From the NCBI GenBank assembly GCA_020638995.1, contig JACKHM010000005.1:186001-250000 (forward strand): a DNA stretch of 64,000 nt, read 5' to 3'. Both the position numbers and the translations under genes were made by a program. The first letter of the stretch is position 1. Every line of letters starts with the position of its first letter. Below the pieces are notes generated by a model. The model worked only from the letters and a program-made list of their open reading frames with translations, did not search any database and was not told the DNA's origin. Source of the stretch: Planctomycetaceae bacterium (GTDB lineage Bacteria; Planctomycetota; Planctomycetia; Pirellulales; Pirellulaceae). This document shows positions 25,994-33,648 of this stretch, one piece after another.

Positions 25994-26407
25994 ATGTCCG
26001 ATCAGATCGACCGTATGGCAATTTATCTTCATTTGGCGCGGGCCAGCGAGATGAGGAGGCGATTGCATGCACGCGATCGTTTTCTAATTCTTGCCGCCGT
26101 TCTCGCCGCACGCTCGGATTTACCTCGCATTGCTGCATATTGTCGCCAGCGAATCATCGAGCACAACCCACGGCACTTGATCGGGCGGTGGGAATCAGTT
26201 TGGCACGCTGCTGGCGATCCCGAGTTCGTACACTTTCTGCGACATATCGAACGGCGATATCCGCACGAAACGGCTGAACGCATGCTCGGCACTTTGGGTT
26301 TGGAACTGGGACGCGAACGGGAAGCGTATTACGATGACGAGGAATATGCAGCCTCGTTGCTAGGCGTCACGCAAGCGGAGTTGAACGATCAGTTTGGTGA
26401 GGCGTAA
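25994..26407 (+). CDS. Conserved-looking hypothetical protein
   Basis: A 137-residue protein, mostly helical and rich in Arg and Glu (MSDQIDRMAIYLHLARASEMRRR, LPRIAAYCRQRIIEHNP, HFLRHIERRYPHETAERML). The acidic C-terminus ends YAASLLGVTQAELNDQFGEA. ATG 25994 has GGGAAG about 8 bases upstream. I recognise no domain; the composition and the clean start suggest a real gene. It diverges from the methyltransferase gene. Confidence 0.65.
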   Translation: MSDQIDRMAIYLHLARASEMRRRLHARDRFLILAAVLAARSDLPRIAAYCRQRIIEHNPRHLIGRWESVWHAAGDPEFVHFLRHIERRYPHETAERMLGTLGLELGREREAYYDDEEYAASLLGVTQAELNDQFGEA

Positions 26408-26562
26408 TCGCCGTTCAGCTTGAGCCAATCGTTCTGACGATGCATCCCATAGCAGTCGCGCCCGTCAGGCAATCTGCTTGGTCCGGCGCGTATTACGCAA
26501 AGTCTTGGCGTTTCCTCCGCCGACTTGAGACGATGAGGCATTGTTCAGATTTGGAGATCGGC

Positions 26563-27300
26563 ATGATGTTCGGAAGACCAATCCGCTTTCTCGTATTGCT
26601 CGGCGCAGCGGCCGGTATACCTTACGCGTGGTTCAACGAAGATTTCGCGCCAGCGGTAAAGGGTAAGGTCCAACAGTGGGCGACCTCGCTTAAAAAGAAA
26701 GAGTGGTCTTTCGGTGGCGACCAAACGCCAGAACTTGGAAAGACATTTCTTCGTCGCGACAAGTTACCAGGCGTCAGTTTCGAGACGCCGGGCAACGACG
26801 CGGCTTTGACCGGCGGTGTCGGGGAACTTGGTCAAATCATGCAGTCGGATGTCACACCTGCGTGGATTATGCAGCGTTGGTCGCGTGTATCCACGATCCA
26901 CACCGAACCCGGACTCTCAGGGTTCCGCGTCGCGCTGGTCACCGGCACCGAACTTAGCGACCTAGCCGGATCGCTCACGTTTTATTTCGACAACCTCCAA
27001 AAGTTACGTCGCATCACGTTTGACGGTCTGACGGGTGACGCCTGCGAGTTGGTACAGGTTGCCGCACAGCGATTCAATCTCCGCTCGGAGCCCGCACTTG
27101 GCGCGGGACTTTATCTCTCGCGTTGGAACGGTCAACCAACTGGTGTACTGCGCATTTCACATGCCCCGGTCATTCGAGCCCAACGTCCACATGAGCGGCT
27201 GGAGGTCATGCTCGAATTAAACCAGCCAGGGGTTGGCCAACAGCTGAGTGCACGCGCACAAGAGACCTTGAATAATGATCGACTCACCAAACGCTGGTAA
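26563..27300 (+). CDS. Membrane-anchored or exported protein, unknown
   Basis: The start is ATG 26563, with GGAG at 26553-26556, rather than the ATG at 26440 that adds a poorly protein-like stretch. The product is 245 residues: a short basic start, one hydrophobic helix (FLVLLGAAAGIPYAWF), then a globular domain beginning near GGVGELGQIMQSDVTPAWIMQRWSRVST. The domain has alternating strands and ends with LMLELNQPGVGQQLSARAQET. It resembles proteins common in planctomycetes, but I cannot name the family with confidence. The convergent PDZ gene ends 9 bases away. Confidence 0.6.
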   Translation: MMFGRPIRFLVLLGAAAGIPYAWFNEDFAPAVKGKVQQWATSLKKKEWSFGGDQTPELGKTFLRRDKLPGVSFETPGNDAALTGGVGELGQIMQSDVTPAWIMQRWSRVSTIHTEPGLSGFRVALVTGTELSDLAGSLTFYFDNLQKLRRITFDGLTGDACELVQVAAQRFNLRSEPALGAGLYLSRWNGQPTGVLRISHAPVIRAQRPHERLEVMLELNQPGVGQQLSARAQETLNNDRLTKRW

Positions 27301-27308
27301 ACCGATTA

Positions 27309-28121
27309 CTACTCCGAGGCTTGGGATTTTAACTGCAATTCAATTGCAGCGAGTCTCGCTCGCACGGCTTCGAGCTCTTGCTGTAAGTAACTCACTTGCT
27401 CGCGGAGCAGCGCCGTCTCGTTTGCGTCGGCAGCGGGTTGCGTAAACGGTGCGGCACCCGAGGCCGGTGCGACGAGTCCATCGAGTAGTTGCCCCACTCG
27501 ACCCAGGACGGGGCGCTGGCCTTGTCCACCTAGCTGTTCTTCCAACGAAGTTCCGCCACGGAGCGGTTGCGGTTCGCGACGAACGGGCGCGGGCGCCGCA
27601 GGAGCAGCCTGGGCGATGGCCGCACCTAGCAGATGAACACGTTTGCGGTACAGGCGGTCGCCATCGTAATACGAGAGTTCGATTTCGCGGTCAGTTGGCG
27701 CACTGCTTACTGCAGTCACCAGGTTTGCGGGCGAATCGATACGACGGCCATCGAGGGCCACGATGACCGCACCAAGCGGCAATCCGGCCTGAGCAGCCGG
27801 CGAGCCGGGGACGATCGCTGTGATTATCGCGCCACTACGAACCGGCAAACGGTGTTGCCGTACGACATCGTCGGTCAGCGGATCGACCGTCACTCCCAAC
27901 GTAGGACGTCCTGTATAAGAAGGCGCTGCCGATGGTGGTGCTGGGAGATCCTCCGCGGCGGGTGGTGCAGGGGCTGCCTCCGTCGCAGGAGCGGTCACAG
28001 GCGGTGGAGTTTCTGTGCTGAAGGCTTGTCCCAGTCGCTCGAACAGGCTTTGGGCTTTTGCATTTGACGAATTCGCAACACACAAAACTGCCATAAACGT
28101 CCAAGTTTGCCAGCGTCGCAT
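27309..28121 (-). CDS. Exported PDZ-domain protein
   Basis: A 270-residue protein with a signal peptide (TWTFMAVLCVANSSNAKA). A Pro/Ala-rich linker follows, then one PDZ domain at about residues 70-165 with the ligand loop LGVTVDP and the typical core SGAIITAIVPGSPAAQAGLPLGAVIVALDGRRI. After a second Pro-rich linker, a C-terminal coiled coil (ALLREQVSYLQQELEAVRARLAAIELQLK) could mediate oligomers. No protease domain is present, unlike DegP/HtrA, so it is likely a periplasmic binding or scaffold protein. Confidence 0.85.
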   Translation of the reverse strand: MRRWQTWTFMAVLCVANSSNAKAQSLFERLGQAFSTETPPPVTAPATEAAPAPPAAEDLPAPPSAAPSYTGRPTLGVTVDPLTDDVVRQHRLPVRSGAIITAIVPGSPAAQAGLPLGAVIVALDGRRIDSPANLVTAVSSAPTDREIELSYYDGDRLYRKRVHLLGAAIAQAAPAAPAPVRREPQPLRGGTSLEEQLGGQGQRPVLGRVGQLLDGLVAPASGAAPFTQPAADANETALLREQVSYLQQELEAVRARLAAIELQLKSQASE

Positions 28122-28228
28122 TAGATCTTCTCCTCGGATTTGATTCGGTACTCCATTTGGTTGTCTATTATAGCAGCCGATCGCGGCCCGTCTCGGTTAG
28201 GAACAAGGTTTTCGGCTATGTTGCTCTT

Positions 28229-29152
28229 ATGACCAATCCTGTCGATATGATCAAATACACACCCGTCAGCGATGCACATCGTGCGGCGGCGCTTGTGATG
28301 CTAGTATCACAGGAGCCGGAGTCAGAACGGGTCGGGAGAATTGCAACGATTGCGGCGGCACTTCGCTGCGGGAAGCTGCCCGAAAATACACTGTTGGCAG
28401 CGATCCGAGGCGAGCAACTGGTTGGGGTCACTTGGGGGCAGATTCTTCCCGGCAAGACCGCCCTTGTCTGGCCGCCTCGCGTGGTGGAAGGAGAGGGAGA
28501 GGAAATTGCCTATCAACTTCTACTCCATCTGGAAAATGAACTACCACCCGCCGGGATTCGGATGGCTCAGGCCGTTCTTACGGACGGTTCGAATCCAGAT
28601 GCTCGACGATTGCTGCGAGCAGGATACACGCATGCAGCGGATCTGTTGTACTTGCTCTGTCAGCTCGAGCGATGCGAAGCGTCGTCCACCGGACTTGAAA
28701 TCGACTTTGTGCCTTATGACGACAAGCAACGCTCGCGTCTTGCGGGCCTCGTTGAACGGACTTATGTCAATACGCTGGACGTACCGGCCTTGGATGGCAT
28801 TCGCGACATTAATGACGTTTTACGGGGGTATGAACAAACTGGCGAGTTCGTGGCGGATCGCTGGTTCTTTATCCAACGCCAAGGCACGGATGTAGGCTGC
28901 TTGCTGTTGAACGATCATCCTGCCGAACAACAATGGGAGTTGGTTTATCTCGGAATTGTTCCTGAAGCCCGCGGTCATGGCTGGGGCGAGCAGGCCACCC
29001 GATTCGCACAATCGCTCGCTCGACGTGCAGGTCGAAAGCGATTGATACTCGCCGTCGATGCAACGAATGACCCTGCTGTCAGTGCGTACACTAAGGCGGG
29101 TTTCTTTGAGGTTCTTCGCCGTTCGGTATTCTTGAAGATCTTTGCCGTCTGA
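28229..29152 (+). CDS. GNAT-family N-acetyltransferase, tandem GNAT-like
   Basis: From ATG 28229 the protein is 307 residues. The C-terminal GNAT domain has the acetyl-CoA motif LVYLGIVPEARGHGWGEQATRFAQSLARR (the R-G-H-G-W-G signature of motif A) and the motif B strand LILAVDATNDPAVSAYTKAGF. The N-terminal half (about residues 10-140) looks like a second, degenerate GNAT domain (ALVWPPRVVEGEGEEIAYQLLLHL). The substrate is unknown. The gene is divergent from the PDZ gene and precedes the dnaA region. Confidence 0.85.
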   Translation: MTNPVDMIKYTPVSDAHRAAALVMLVSQEPESERVGRIATIAAALRCGKLPENTLLAAIRGEQLVGVTWGQILPGKTALVWPPRVVEGEGEEIAYQLLLHLENELPPAGIRMAQAVLTDGSNPDARRLLRAGYTHAADLLYLLCQLERCEASSTGLEIDFVPYDDKQRSRLAGLVERTYVNTLDVPALDGIRDINDVLRGYEQTGEFVADRWFFIQRQGTDVGCLLLNDHPAEQQWELVYLGIVPEARGHGWGEQATRFAQSLARRAGRKRLILAVDATNDPAVSAYTKAGFFEVLRRSVFLKIFAV

Positions 29153-29347
29153 GGCTCACCCGGTCGTCGGCAGTCAGCGTTTTATTTGGAGATCGTCCAT
29201 TCTCGCCAAATATCGCGACAAGTTTTCCACGCTCTTTTTTTGTCTGGACACGCAGCGAACGAAGTCATTTCCGGTGGATTAGTTCCGAATAAATGGCCCG
29301 ATAATCGATGCGGCCAAGAAACTTTTCCAACATCCTTGGCAAGTGGT

Positions 29348-29375
29348 TTGACAGTGTTGCTAGCAGGCGTAAAAT
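29348..29375 (+). promoter_or_regulatory. dnaA promoter
   Basis: TTGACA (29348-29353), 16 bases, then TAAAAT (29370-29375): close to the sigma-70 consensus, about 160 bases before the dnaA ATG. The predicted start near 29382 leaves a leader of about 155 bases that contains the palindrome at 29409. Confidence 0.6.
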
Positions 29376-29408
29376 CAGCCCTCACGTTGATCGTTAGACC
29401 CAAAGTCG

Positions 29409-29430
29409 TACACCACGTTACGGTGGTGTA
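29409..29430 (+). promoter_or_regulatory. 22-base inverted repeat in the dnaA leader
   Basis: TACACCAC-N6-GTGGTGTA is a perfect 8-bp inverted repeat. It sits downstream of the proposed promoter and about 107 bases before the dnaA ATG. It could be an operator (roadblock position) or a hairpin in the leader RNA. It has no T-run. Confidence 0.5.
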
Positions 29431-29537
29431 AGGCTTTTAACCTTTAGACTTTGCGCTATTTCCCTACCGGTATCCAGCCTGTTTTTAGTGGGTTGGGTTG
29501 CGCCTGGACGGCGTGACTTCGGTGCGGCGCATGAAGG

Positions 29538-30959
29538 ATGACACAGGAAGTGACTAGGGACGCACAGGACGTCATAAAACAACTGCGAACGTGCCTCGCC
29601 AGCAGGATCGGTTCCGACCGCTTTGATCTCTGGATTGGCAAGCAGGTTCGATTTCAGCTGGTCGACGACCGGCTGGTTGTGTGCGCACCCGATCAGTTCA
29701 GCCTGGACCGCTTGCGTAAGCAGTTTCGCTCCGACATCTCGGTCGTCGCACGGGACGTGGTTCAGCGCGAGGTCGTGTTGGATTTTCAAGTCGATGCCAC
29801 TCCCAAGGCGGACACGGCCAATTCGTCGCCTTCCTTGAGTGCGGCCACCGGCCAGCAAGATGCTTCTAGCACCCTCCAGTTCCGAACTTCGGCACCTCCA
29901 TCTCGCCCGGTCCGTCGCAACGTCACGGGTTTGCGGACGATTGACAGCTTCGTCGTGGGCGCCGGCAACCGGATCGCCTATACTGCGGCCAAGTCGATCT
30001 GTGAGCGGCCTGGTGCAGTTTCGCCGCTATTCATCTATGGGCCCCCGGGCTGCGGCAAGAGTCACCTTCAGGAGGCGATCTGTTCGACGGTCCGCCAATC
30101 ACTTGGGTTGCGCCGCGTTTTGTCGCTGTCATCCGAACAGTTCACCAGCTACTTCCTGGATGCTCTTCAGGGGAGCGGGTTGCCCAGTTTTCGACGCAAG
30201 TGCCGAGATGTTGACGTTTTGGCGATCGATAACATTCAGTTTTTCGCAGGCAAGCGGGCAACACTGGTCGAGTTGCAACACACAATGGATGCGTTGCTTC
30301 GCCAAGGTCGCCAATTGATTTTGACGGCTGATCGCCCGCCGAATGAACTAAGTCGACTTGGACCCGAATTGGCGGCCCGCGTCACCGGCGGACTCGTTTG
30401 CGGGATCGAATCAGCCGACTACGAAACGCGTGTGGCCATTGCCAGACAGATGGCCGTTCGTTCTCAGCGGCCTATTCCGGACGATGTCTTGCAACTTGTA
30501 GCCGCAGAACTAACCGGTGATGCGAGGCGCATCGCCGGGGCCTTGAATCGTTTGGAGGCGACGAGCGAGGCACTCGAAAAGTCCATCACGATCGACTTTG
30601 CTCGTTCCACTCTCGCGGAGATTTTCCGTGCAACAGTCCAAGTCGTTCGTTTGACGGACATCGATCGAGCGGTTTGCGAAGCTTTCGGACTGGACGCTCG
30701 ATCCCTAAAGAATGGCGGCAAGGGCAAGTCGGCGAGTCATCCTCGAATGCTCGCCATGTGGTTGGCGAGAAAGTACACACGTGCGGCATTTTCCGAGATC
30801 AGCGAGCATTTCGGGCGACGTAGTCACAGTACGGTCATCTCCGCAGAAAAGAAGGTCAACCGCTGGGTGTCGGACGGCGCCACGATCCAGCTTGGTCCAG
30901 CGGCTTGCAACGTCGAAGATGCGATTCGGCGCATCGAGACGCAACTACGAATCGGTTAG
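29538..30959 (+). CDS. dnaA: Chromosomal replication initiator DnaA
   Basis: A 473-residue protein with the full DnaA layout: an N-terminal domain I (FDLWIGKQVRFQLVDDRLVVCAPDQF), a variable linker, an AAA+ domain (Walker A GPPGCGKSH, Walker B VLAIDNIQFFAGK, sensor LILTADRPPNEL) and the C-terminal helix-turn-helix (ASHPRMLAMWLARKYTRAAFSEISEHFGRRSHSTVISAEKKV). In E. coli the recognition helix reads G-R-D-H-T-T; here it is G-R-R-S429-H430-S431-T, so the base-contacting Asp and the first Thr are both Ser. Planctomycete DnaA proteins are said to share this form, which may mean a changed box. dnaN, recF and gyrB are not adjacent. ATG 29538 is preceded closely by AAGG. Confidence 0.93.
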   Translation: MTQEVTRDAQDVIKQLRTCLASRIGSDRFDLWIGKQVRFQLVDDRLVVCAPDQFSLDRLRKQFRSDISVVARDVVQREVVLDFQVDATPKADTANSSPSLSAATGQQDASSTLQFRTSAPPSRPVRRNVTGLRTIDSFVVGAGNRIAYTAAKSICERPGAVSPLFIYGPPGCGKSHLQEAICSTVRQSLGLRRVLSLSSEQFTSYFLDALQGSGLPSFRRKCRDVDVLAIDNIQFFAGKRATLVELQHTMDALLRQGRQLILTADRPPNELSRLGPELAARVTGGLVCGIESADYETRVAIARQMAVRSQRPIPDDVLQLVAAELTGDARRIAGALNRLEATSEALEKSITIDFARSTLAEIFRATVQVVRLTDIDRAVCEAFGLDARSLKNGGKGKSASHPRMLAMWLARKYTRAAFSEISEHFGRRSHSTVISAEKKVNRWVSDGATIQLGPAACNVEDAIRRIETQLRIG

Positions 30960-30985
30960 TTCTTGTATCCCAGTCACACGCCTAA

Positions 30986-31019
30986 ACCTTCCGAAATCGC
31001 TGAAGACTTCGGAAAGTTC
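30986..31019. terminator. Inverted repeat between convergent dnaA and oxidoreductase genes
   Basis: AACCTTCCGAA-N12-TTCGGAAAGTT pairs over 11 bp with one mismatch. It lies 27 bases after the dnaA stop and 29 before the convergent stop, so a bidirectional terminator is likely, though it has only short T or A runs. Confidence 0.45.
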
Positions 31020-31047
31020 GTCGTGAAGTGAGGGACCGAGAAGCTGG

Positions 31048-32325
31048 TTAAGCAAACTTTGATGTGCCGGGCATCGCGACCGCTGGTACGGAAACGTCAT
31101 CCCACGCGTACGCCTTGGGGGTAAGATCCTGTTGCGAGTTCATGGCTTCTTCCCAAGTGATCGTCTTTCCTGTGTAGCATGCTTCCCTGCCCATGATCGC
31201 CAGCAGCGTACTGTAACACATGTACTCGCCATTATTGATGATGTTGCCAGAGCGAATCCCGGCAAACAACTCCTTGTGCTCTACATCGTACATGCTGGGT
31301 TTGTCGCCCTTGTATCTCCACTGGTTTTCGCCTTCGATGCTGTTCTTTAGGACTTGAGCGCGGCCTTTGGTGCCGAGCACATAGTCTTCCACATCGTTGT
31401 TGCAACCGGTCATTTGACGTGTGTAAGAGTAGGTCTTCACGCCATTGGCCCACTCGTAGCAGACGGCGAAGTGATCATAGATGTTTCCCCACTTCTCTTC
31501 CGTGCGAACTTGGCGACCTCCGAGTCCCGTGCAGCTTACGGGTGGCATGTCGTCGTTCAACCAGAGTGCTTTGTCGAGACTATGGATGTGCTGTTCGACG
31601 ATATGGTCGCCAGAGAGCCATGTGAAGTACAGCCAGTTTCGCATCTGATACTCCATTTCACTCCAATCATCATCGCGACCGCGATGCCAGAGCGTGCCAG
31701 TCAAATAGTTCTCTTGGATTGCTACGATATCGCCGATTGCGTTTTCTTCCTTGATTTGCTGCATCGTAGCTCGAACACCGTGGTCATAGCGCCAACAAAG
31801 CCCCGACACGATCGTCAAGTTCTTCTCTTTTGCCATCTTTACGGTTTCGAGCACATGACGGACGCCGGTCGGATCAACGGCGACCGGCTTTTCGCAAAAG
31901 ACGTGTTTCCCGGCTTCGATTGCAGCACGAAGTTGCATTGGACGGAAATGCGGTGGCGTGCAAAGACAGACGACATCAACATCTGACGCCATGACTTGCT
32001 TGTATGCGTCGAAACCGGTAAAGCAGTTCTCGTCAGTAACTTGGTACTTTTTGCCGATTTGCCTTGTCAGAATGTTTTTGCAATGTTCCAGCCGATCAGG
32101 AAACGCGTCGGCCAACACGGTCAGTTCAAGGTTATCTTCGGCGCGCATCGCATTCACCGCAGCACCAGTCCCCCGGCCACCGCAACCAATTAAACCAACT
32201 TTCAGAATATCGCTGCCGGAAGCATGCACGTTACGGTTCGCGCCCAATGTGGCGGCCAGTGATCCGGCAACAACGGCTGTGCTCGAGTTTTTCAGAAAGT
32301 CACGGCGAGACGATTGGTCCGACAT
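31048..32325 (-). CDS. Exported Gfo/Idh/MocA oxidoreductase with twin-arginine leader
   Basis: ATG 32325 has AAGGAG about 6 bases upstream; the longer frame adds 51 poor residues. The 425-residue product starts with a Tat leader (SSRRDFLKNSSTAVVAGSLAATLGA), then the NAD(P)-binding fold (ILKVGLIGCGGRGTGAAVNA), DVVCLCTPPHFRPMQLRAAIEAG and the EKP motif (KHVFCEKPVAVD). The SGDHIVEQHIHSLDKALWL segment carries the family His. Exported oxidoreductases of this class bind their cofactor in the cytoplasm and cross by the Tat path; in planctomycetes they are thought to act on polysaccharide-derived sugars in the periplasm. The substrate is unknown. Confidence 0.92.
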   Translation of the reverse strand: MSDQSSRRDFLKNSSTAVVAGSLAATLGANRNVHASGSDILKVGLIGCGGRGTGAAVNAMRAEDNLELTVLADAFPDRLEHCKNILTRQIGKKYQVTDENCFTGFDAYKQVMASDVDVVCLCTPPHFRPMQLRAAIEAGKHVFCEKPVAVDPTGVRHVLETVKMAKEKNLTIVSGLCWRYDHGVRATMQQIKEENAIGDIVAIQENYLTGTLWHRGRDDDWSEMEYQMRNWLYFTWLSGDHIVEQHIHSLDKALWLNDDMPPVSCTGLGGRQVRTEEKWGNIYDHFAVCYEWANGVKTYSYTRQMTGCNNDVEDYVLGTKGRAQVLKNSIEGENQWRYKGDKPSMYDVEHKELFAGIRSGNIINNGEYMCYSTLLAIMGREACYTGKTITWEEAMNSQQDLTPKAYAWDDVSVPAVAMPGTSKFA

Positions 32326-32481
32326 TTCGAACTCCTTGAGGCAGGATAGGGTGGGCGGGAGAGTGATTCTTCTGTTTCTAGTAGCCGATATGATAGCCAC
32401 GGAAGGGCGATGGCTGCAAGTTAACGGCGAGTGTCTCGGTTGCCGGCCGAGTTGTGACCCAGTTTGGCGGTCTTCCAACGG

Positions 32482-33621
32482 TTATCGCACTGTCCGCATA
32501 TACCGAATGAACTCTGTATTTAGCTGTTCCAAGTCGTCGCCGAAAGCCTCTCTAAATTGGGCAAGTCGATCTTCCGGCTCGTCGTATCGCAACGGGCGTT
32601 TTTCTGACAGCATCTTCATGTATTGCAAATACTCCTTGAGATGCTTGCGGATCAGAAAGTAATTCAACGACCAAGCTTCGGCGTAAGCATCGCTTGCCGT
32701 TCGCGGGTCGCGGAAGCGATCATCGGTCGAGATCAACGTCACAAGCGAGTCCACGGGGCGATTCCGATAGTATCGGCCAAAATCTTGAAGCCGCACCTGA
32801 TTCACACCGCCGATGTTTCGCCAGCCTTTCGAACTGCGAAGATCAGGCGTCTCGAAATAGATCGCTACTCCCTCGCTAATCCACAAGGGAATATCTGCAT
32901 AGCGTGTCTGTAAGCCGCAGTTAAACGCGATTTGGTGGGTTGCTTCATGAATCACGGTCGCGACAGTTCGCTCGGCGCCGGGGCGCATCAGGAGTTGATT
33001 GATGTGTGCGGCTGTCGAACCGTGTCGTCCGCCTGAGGCTTCGGAACCTGTCAAGTCGTACATTACGACTCGGTTTGATCTTAGGCTGTAATAGCCAATG
33101 ATCTTCGATGTGGCTTCACCCAACTCGGGCTCAGCGTACGCGGCGTAGCTTCGCTGGTCGTCGAACACTAGCGCGACGAGCGGCCACTCGGGCTCGGTCA
33201 GCTTGAAGCCACGATTCTTCCAGTATGTATTGAAGGCGAGGAATAGCCGTTCGTAGAGTGAGCCACACCACTCCGCATACGCCTCGGAAGTGTTGTAACA
33301 GACCAAATAGTGAGCAGTCTTGTGAATGCGAAAGCCGTCCGGAAATTCATGCAGCAAATGCTTGCTCATCGCTTCGTGATCTCCGGGCTTGAATGGCACC
33401 GCGTCAGAATCGCGATTTACAATTTCGTCTGGAGTAATCGCCCACAGCGTTCCACTCGCGTCTTGAATCAGCAGACCGCCGTCGGTTGCCTCAACAAGGA
33501 TCTGGCCATCAACGTGAATTGACTTGCCATCGCGATCGATCGAAACATGCTCGACGGCGAGAACGCCATTGCTGGCCAGAGTTGTAAAAACGCACGCGAT
33601 GGTGATAAAGAGCCGTTGCAT
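32482..33621 (-). CDS. DUF1570-type exported zinc protease-like protein
   Basis: A 379-residue protein with a signal peptide (LFITIACVFTTLASNGVLA). The core around residues 215-260 has the gluzincin motif: TVIHEATHQIAFN (HExxH) followed after about 25 residues by LWISEGVAIYFE, whose Glu would be the third zinc ligand. YAEAWSLNYFLIRKH further on is typical of the planctomycete DUF1570 family. It is probably a periplasmic or secreted peptidase; the substrate is unknown. It sits upstream of the oxidoreductase on the same strand, with a gap of about 150 bases. Confidence 0.85.
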   Translation of the reverse strand: MQRLFITIACVFTTLASNGVLAVEHVSIDRDGKSIHVDGQILVEATDGGLLIQDASGTLWAITPDEIVNRDSDAVPFKPGDHEAMSKHLLHEFPDGFRIHKTAHYLVCYNTSEAYAEWCGSLYERLFLAFNTYWKNRGFKLTEPEWPLVALVFDDQRSYAAYAEPELGEATSKIIGYYSLRSNRVVMYDLTGSEASGGRHGSTAAHINQLLMRPGAERTVATVIHEATHQIAFNCGLQTRYADIPLWISEGVAIYFETPDLRSSKGWRNIGGVNQVRLQDFGRYYRNRPVDSLVTLISTDDRFRDPRTASDAYAEAWSLNYFLIRKHLKEYLQYMKMLSEKRPLRYDEPEDRLAQFREAFGDDLEQLNTEFIRYMRTVR

Positions 33622-33648
33622 TCGGCCATTATACTCCGAGATCTGAAT

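Larger units (their letters stand above)
29153..29537 (+). other. dnaA upstream region
   Basis: No gene. It holds the promoter at 29348-29375 and the palindrome at 29409-29430. I looked for DnaA boxes (TTATNCACA): only poor matches are seen (TTTTCCACG at 29224, TTTTCCAAC at 29323), so an origin here is not supported by canonical boxes. Confidence 0.5.

Noticed and set aside
29153..29537. Replication origin next to dnaA
   Set aside because: No cluster of TTATNCACA boxes or AT-rich unwinding region is seen; only poor single matches. GC skew would be needed.
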